Source of the DNA: an uncultured Tessaracoccus sp.
Lineage (GTDB): Bacteria; Actinomycetota; Actinomycetes; Propionibacteriales; Propionibacteriaceae
Assembly: GCF_947286155.1 (NCBI RefSeq)
Contig: NZ_CAMYPD010000056.1
Span: 1 to 15,140 of the forward strand
Length of the DNA: 15,140 nucleotides
Direction: 5' to 3'
Position numbers and translations under genes: made by a program. Every line of letters starts with the position of its first letter. Position 1 is the stretch's first letter. The notes under the pieces were generated by a model that made no database searches, had not been told where the DNA came from, and saw nothing but the letters and a program-made list of their open reading frames with translations. Below are positions 13,857 to 15,140 of this stretch, piece after piece.

Positions 13857-14834
13857 TCAGGCGTGCTGGGGGCTCTTTGCGCCCTCGCGCGCCTCGAATG
13901 ACTCCGGTACCTCGAGGTTCTCGAGTCGCACCTGCTGGTACTTCTCGTGCTCGGTGTACAGCTCGTCCTTCAGCGGGTTACGGCGGTACTTCACCATCGT
14001 GATGACCTGGTAGACGAACACGGCGATGTTGCTGGCCAGCGCGATGAACGACACGACGAACAGTGCGGTGGCGCTGCGCGAGGTGGCGACGGCGAAGCGC
14101 GAGCTCGTGACGAACGTCGGCACCGCCATCGTGAACATCATCCACAGCGCCAGCGTGCTTGCGCGGTGCTGCAGCCAGGCACCCTTCTTGATGAAGAACG
14201 CAGGGATCGTGCATGAAATCAGCAGTGCCGCACCGGCGTAGAAGGAGTGGTCGCCAACGCAGTTGTAGACGTAGGCGAAGTTCCACAGGTCGTAGGCGAT
14301 GATCCAGAACCACAGCATGTCGGGCCAAATCATGTCCTTGCTCTTCGAGCGGGAGATGAAGATGCCGGTCCAACCGCAAATCGTGATGAGGTTGAGCAGG
14401 CCTGCAATGCCGTTCATGACGTTCCATGAACCCGAGAGCATGTAGACGCCGTCGACGATGCCGTCGGCACCCATGGCGCCGACCTGGAAGTCACGGATAC
14501 AGGCCTCGAGGATGTTGATCGCCAAAATGGCCGGCGGGAACACCAACGCCCACTTATTGGCCGCGATCTTCGGGTGATATCTCAGCAGCATGAAACCGAG
14601 CACGCCAGCGAGTGCCGAGTACACCTTCACCCAGTGGAACCACGTACCGGTCGACGAGCCGCTGCCGGCCGTCGTCGGCCAGACGAAGAGAGTGAGCAGG
14701 AGTGGCAGCACAATGAACACCGCCTGCGCGGCGCCACGGGAACGCCTCGTCACCTCATTGATGCCGATCAGTGCGCCGAGTACGACCAACCAGGCGACCC
14801 ACGCGTACCAGGGGATTGCTTCATACAGGAACAT
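13857..14834 (-). CDS. DUF5692 family multi-pass membrane protein
   Basis: Encodes 325 residues. ATG 14834 follows GGAGG with 5 nt spacing; a longer start at 14912 lacks a ribosome binding site and would add a non-hydrophobic leader. About eight or nine membrane helices are visible, with the strongly conserved family features MFLYEAIPWYAWVAWLVVL at the start, WFHWVKVYSALAG, ILAINILEACIRDFQVG, MNGIAG, ITICGWTGIF, KDMIWPDMLWFWIIAYDLWN, then FAYVYNCVGDHSFYAG and AWLQHRASTLALWMMF. I recall this pattern as DUF5692, whose function is not established. The cytoplasmic C-terminus is charged (NPLKDELYTEHEKYQQVRLE). It is divergent from a TetR-type gene, which probably controls it. Confidence 0.85.
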   Translation of the reverse strand: MFLYEAIPWYAWVAWLVVLGALIGINEVTRRSRGAAQAVFIVLPLLLTLFVWPTTAGSGSSTGTWFHWVKVYSALAGVLGFMLLRYHPKIAANKWALVFPPAILAINILEACIRDFQVGAMGADGIVDGVYMLSGSWNVMNGIAGLLNLITICGWTGIFISRSKSKDMIWPDMLWFWIIAYDLWNFAYVYNCVGDHSFYAGAALLISCTIPAFFIKKGAWLQHRASTLALWMMFTMAVPTFVTSSRFAVATSRSATALFVVSFIALASNIAVFVYQVITMVKYRRNPLKDELYTEHEKYQQVRLENLEVPESFEAREGAKSPQHA

Positions 14835-14903
14835 GTTGGCCTCCGTTCGAGAACCGTCTCCCTGCGACCTCCGCTGGCCGCTCACGATCGAGGACGATTC
14901 TCC

Positions 14904-14931
14904 TTGTCCCATCTACGACAGATGGTAGGAT
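14904..14931 (+). promoter_or_regulatory. Candidate regulator promoter with palindrome in its spacer
   Basis: TTGTCC (14904-14909), a 16-nt spacer and TAGGAT (14926-14931) resemble a promoter toward the TetR-type gene. The perfect inverted repeat CCATCT-acgac-AGATGG (14909-14925) occupies the spacer, a classic repressor site, and would also affect the divergent DUF5692 gene. Confidence 0.45.
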
Positions 14932-14951
14932 TTCGCGAACCTGCTGGCCAT

Positions 14952-14973
14952 GGACACTTTCCGGGAAGTGTCC
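14952..14973. promoter_or_regulatory. 22-bp palindrome, candidate TetR operator
   Basis: GGACACTT-tccggg-AAGTGTCC has perfect 8-bp arms and a nearly symmetric centre (one T/G mismatch pair). It lies 23 nt before the regulator ATG, between the divergent genes. Length and symmetry suit a TetR-family dimer. Confidence 0.5.
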
Positions 14974-14996
14974 ACCACGAGCCCCCACGAGGTGCC

Positions 14997-15093
14997 ATGT
15001 CCGACGCCGTACCCTCGACACCCCATGTGCTCGGGCGTGCGCTGAAGGAGATGCTCGCCGAAACGTCGCTCGACAAGGTCACCGTTGTAGCCC
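14997..15093 (+). CDS. TetR/AcrR-type regulator, N-terminal fragment cut at contig end
   Basis: ATG 14997 follows GAGGTG closely. Only about 32 residues are genuine. VLGRALKEMLAETSLDKVTV is typical of the first helix of a TetR-family DNA-binding domain, which normally continues with an IAERAGVS-type helix-turn-helix. Reading on gives VSYTHLRAHET, which is translated adapter, not protein. The frame is open back to 14574 through the divergent gene, but that is shadow. It is probably a repressor of itself and DUF5692. Confidence 0.7.
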
Positions 15094-15140
15094 CTGTCTC
15101 TTATACACATCTCCGAGCCCACGAGACGTAGAGGAATCTC
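15094..15140. other. Illumina Nextera adapter contamination
   Basis: Bases 15094-15112 are the transposase mosaic end (CTGTCTCTTATACACATCT). Bases 15113-15127 are CCGAGCCCACGAGAC of the Nextera read-2 adapter. Bases 15128-15135 (GTAGAGGA) equal the N712 i7 index as I remember it, and ATCTC begins the P7 primer. The bases are not from the organism and should be trimmed. Confidence 0.98.

Noticed and set aside
14574..14996. Upstream part of the TetR-frame on the plus strand
   Set aside because: It opposes the DUF5692 gene and the promoter region; the TetR-like residues begin only after ATG 14997.
14913..15122. Minus-strand frame beginning MGSEMCIRD
   Set aside because: The start lies in Nextera adapter and is a known artefact peptide.

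Overview
The window is high-GC DNA with tightly overlapping genes and strong GGAGG-type ribosome binding sites. Its protein families (an ECF transporter S component of actinobacterial type, a short DUF58/VWA operon, DUF5692) point to an actinomycete. Propionibacteriaceae is my guess, but nothing here fixes the genus. It is a whole short-read contig or a contig end. The last 47 bases are Illumina Nextera adapter with an i7 index, and the first base cuts a gene inside near-identical tandem repeats.

Positions 1-12400 are essentially one minus-strand cobalamin regulon. A cobalamin riboswitch (about 12300-12398) precedes a chain of eleven genes (12231 down to 2553) in which every junction overlaps by 4-11 nt or has a 1-nt gap. 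In order of transcription these are: a secreted, membrane-anchored protein with a small transcobalamin-like module; an exported membrane-anchored protein of unknown function; an ECF T component; a two-half ABC protein whose catalytic motifs are lost; an ECF S component; a MoxR AAA+ ATPase; a DUF58 protein; a DUF4381-like small membrane protein; two VWA membrane proteins; and a TPR membrane protein. A second cobalamin riboswitch (about 2400-2530) precedes a large secreted protein (2320 to the contig edge). That protein joins an alpha/alpha-barrel domain resembling squalene cyclase or intrinsic factor, a beta module related to that of the first gene, and 93-residue tandem repeats. I infer a cell-surface cobalamin (corrinoid) capture and import system, with a MoxR/VWA chaperone-like machine built into the same transcript.

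Positions 12493-13450 hold two plus-strand genes: a small unknown protein and a 3-methyladenine DNA glycosylase of the AAG/MPG family. Positions 13451-13856 hold a tRNA-Ala(TGC) on the minus strand with its promoter and three conspicuous inverted repeats.

Positions 13857-14834 encode a DUF5692 membrane protein on the minus strand. It is divergent from the start of a TetR-type regulator gene (14997 onward). The space between them has a promoter-like element with a palindrome in its spacer, plus a 22-bp palindrome. The regulator gene is cut by the adapter at about 15093.
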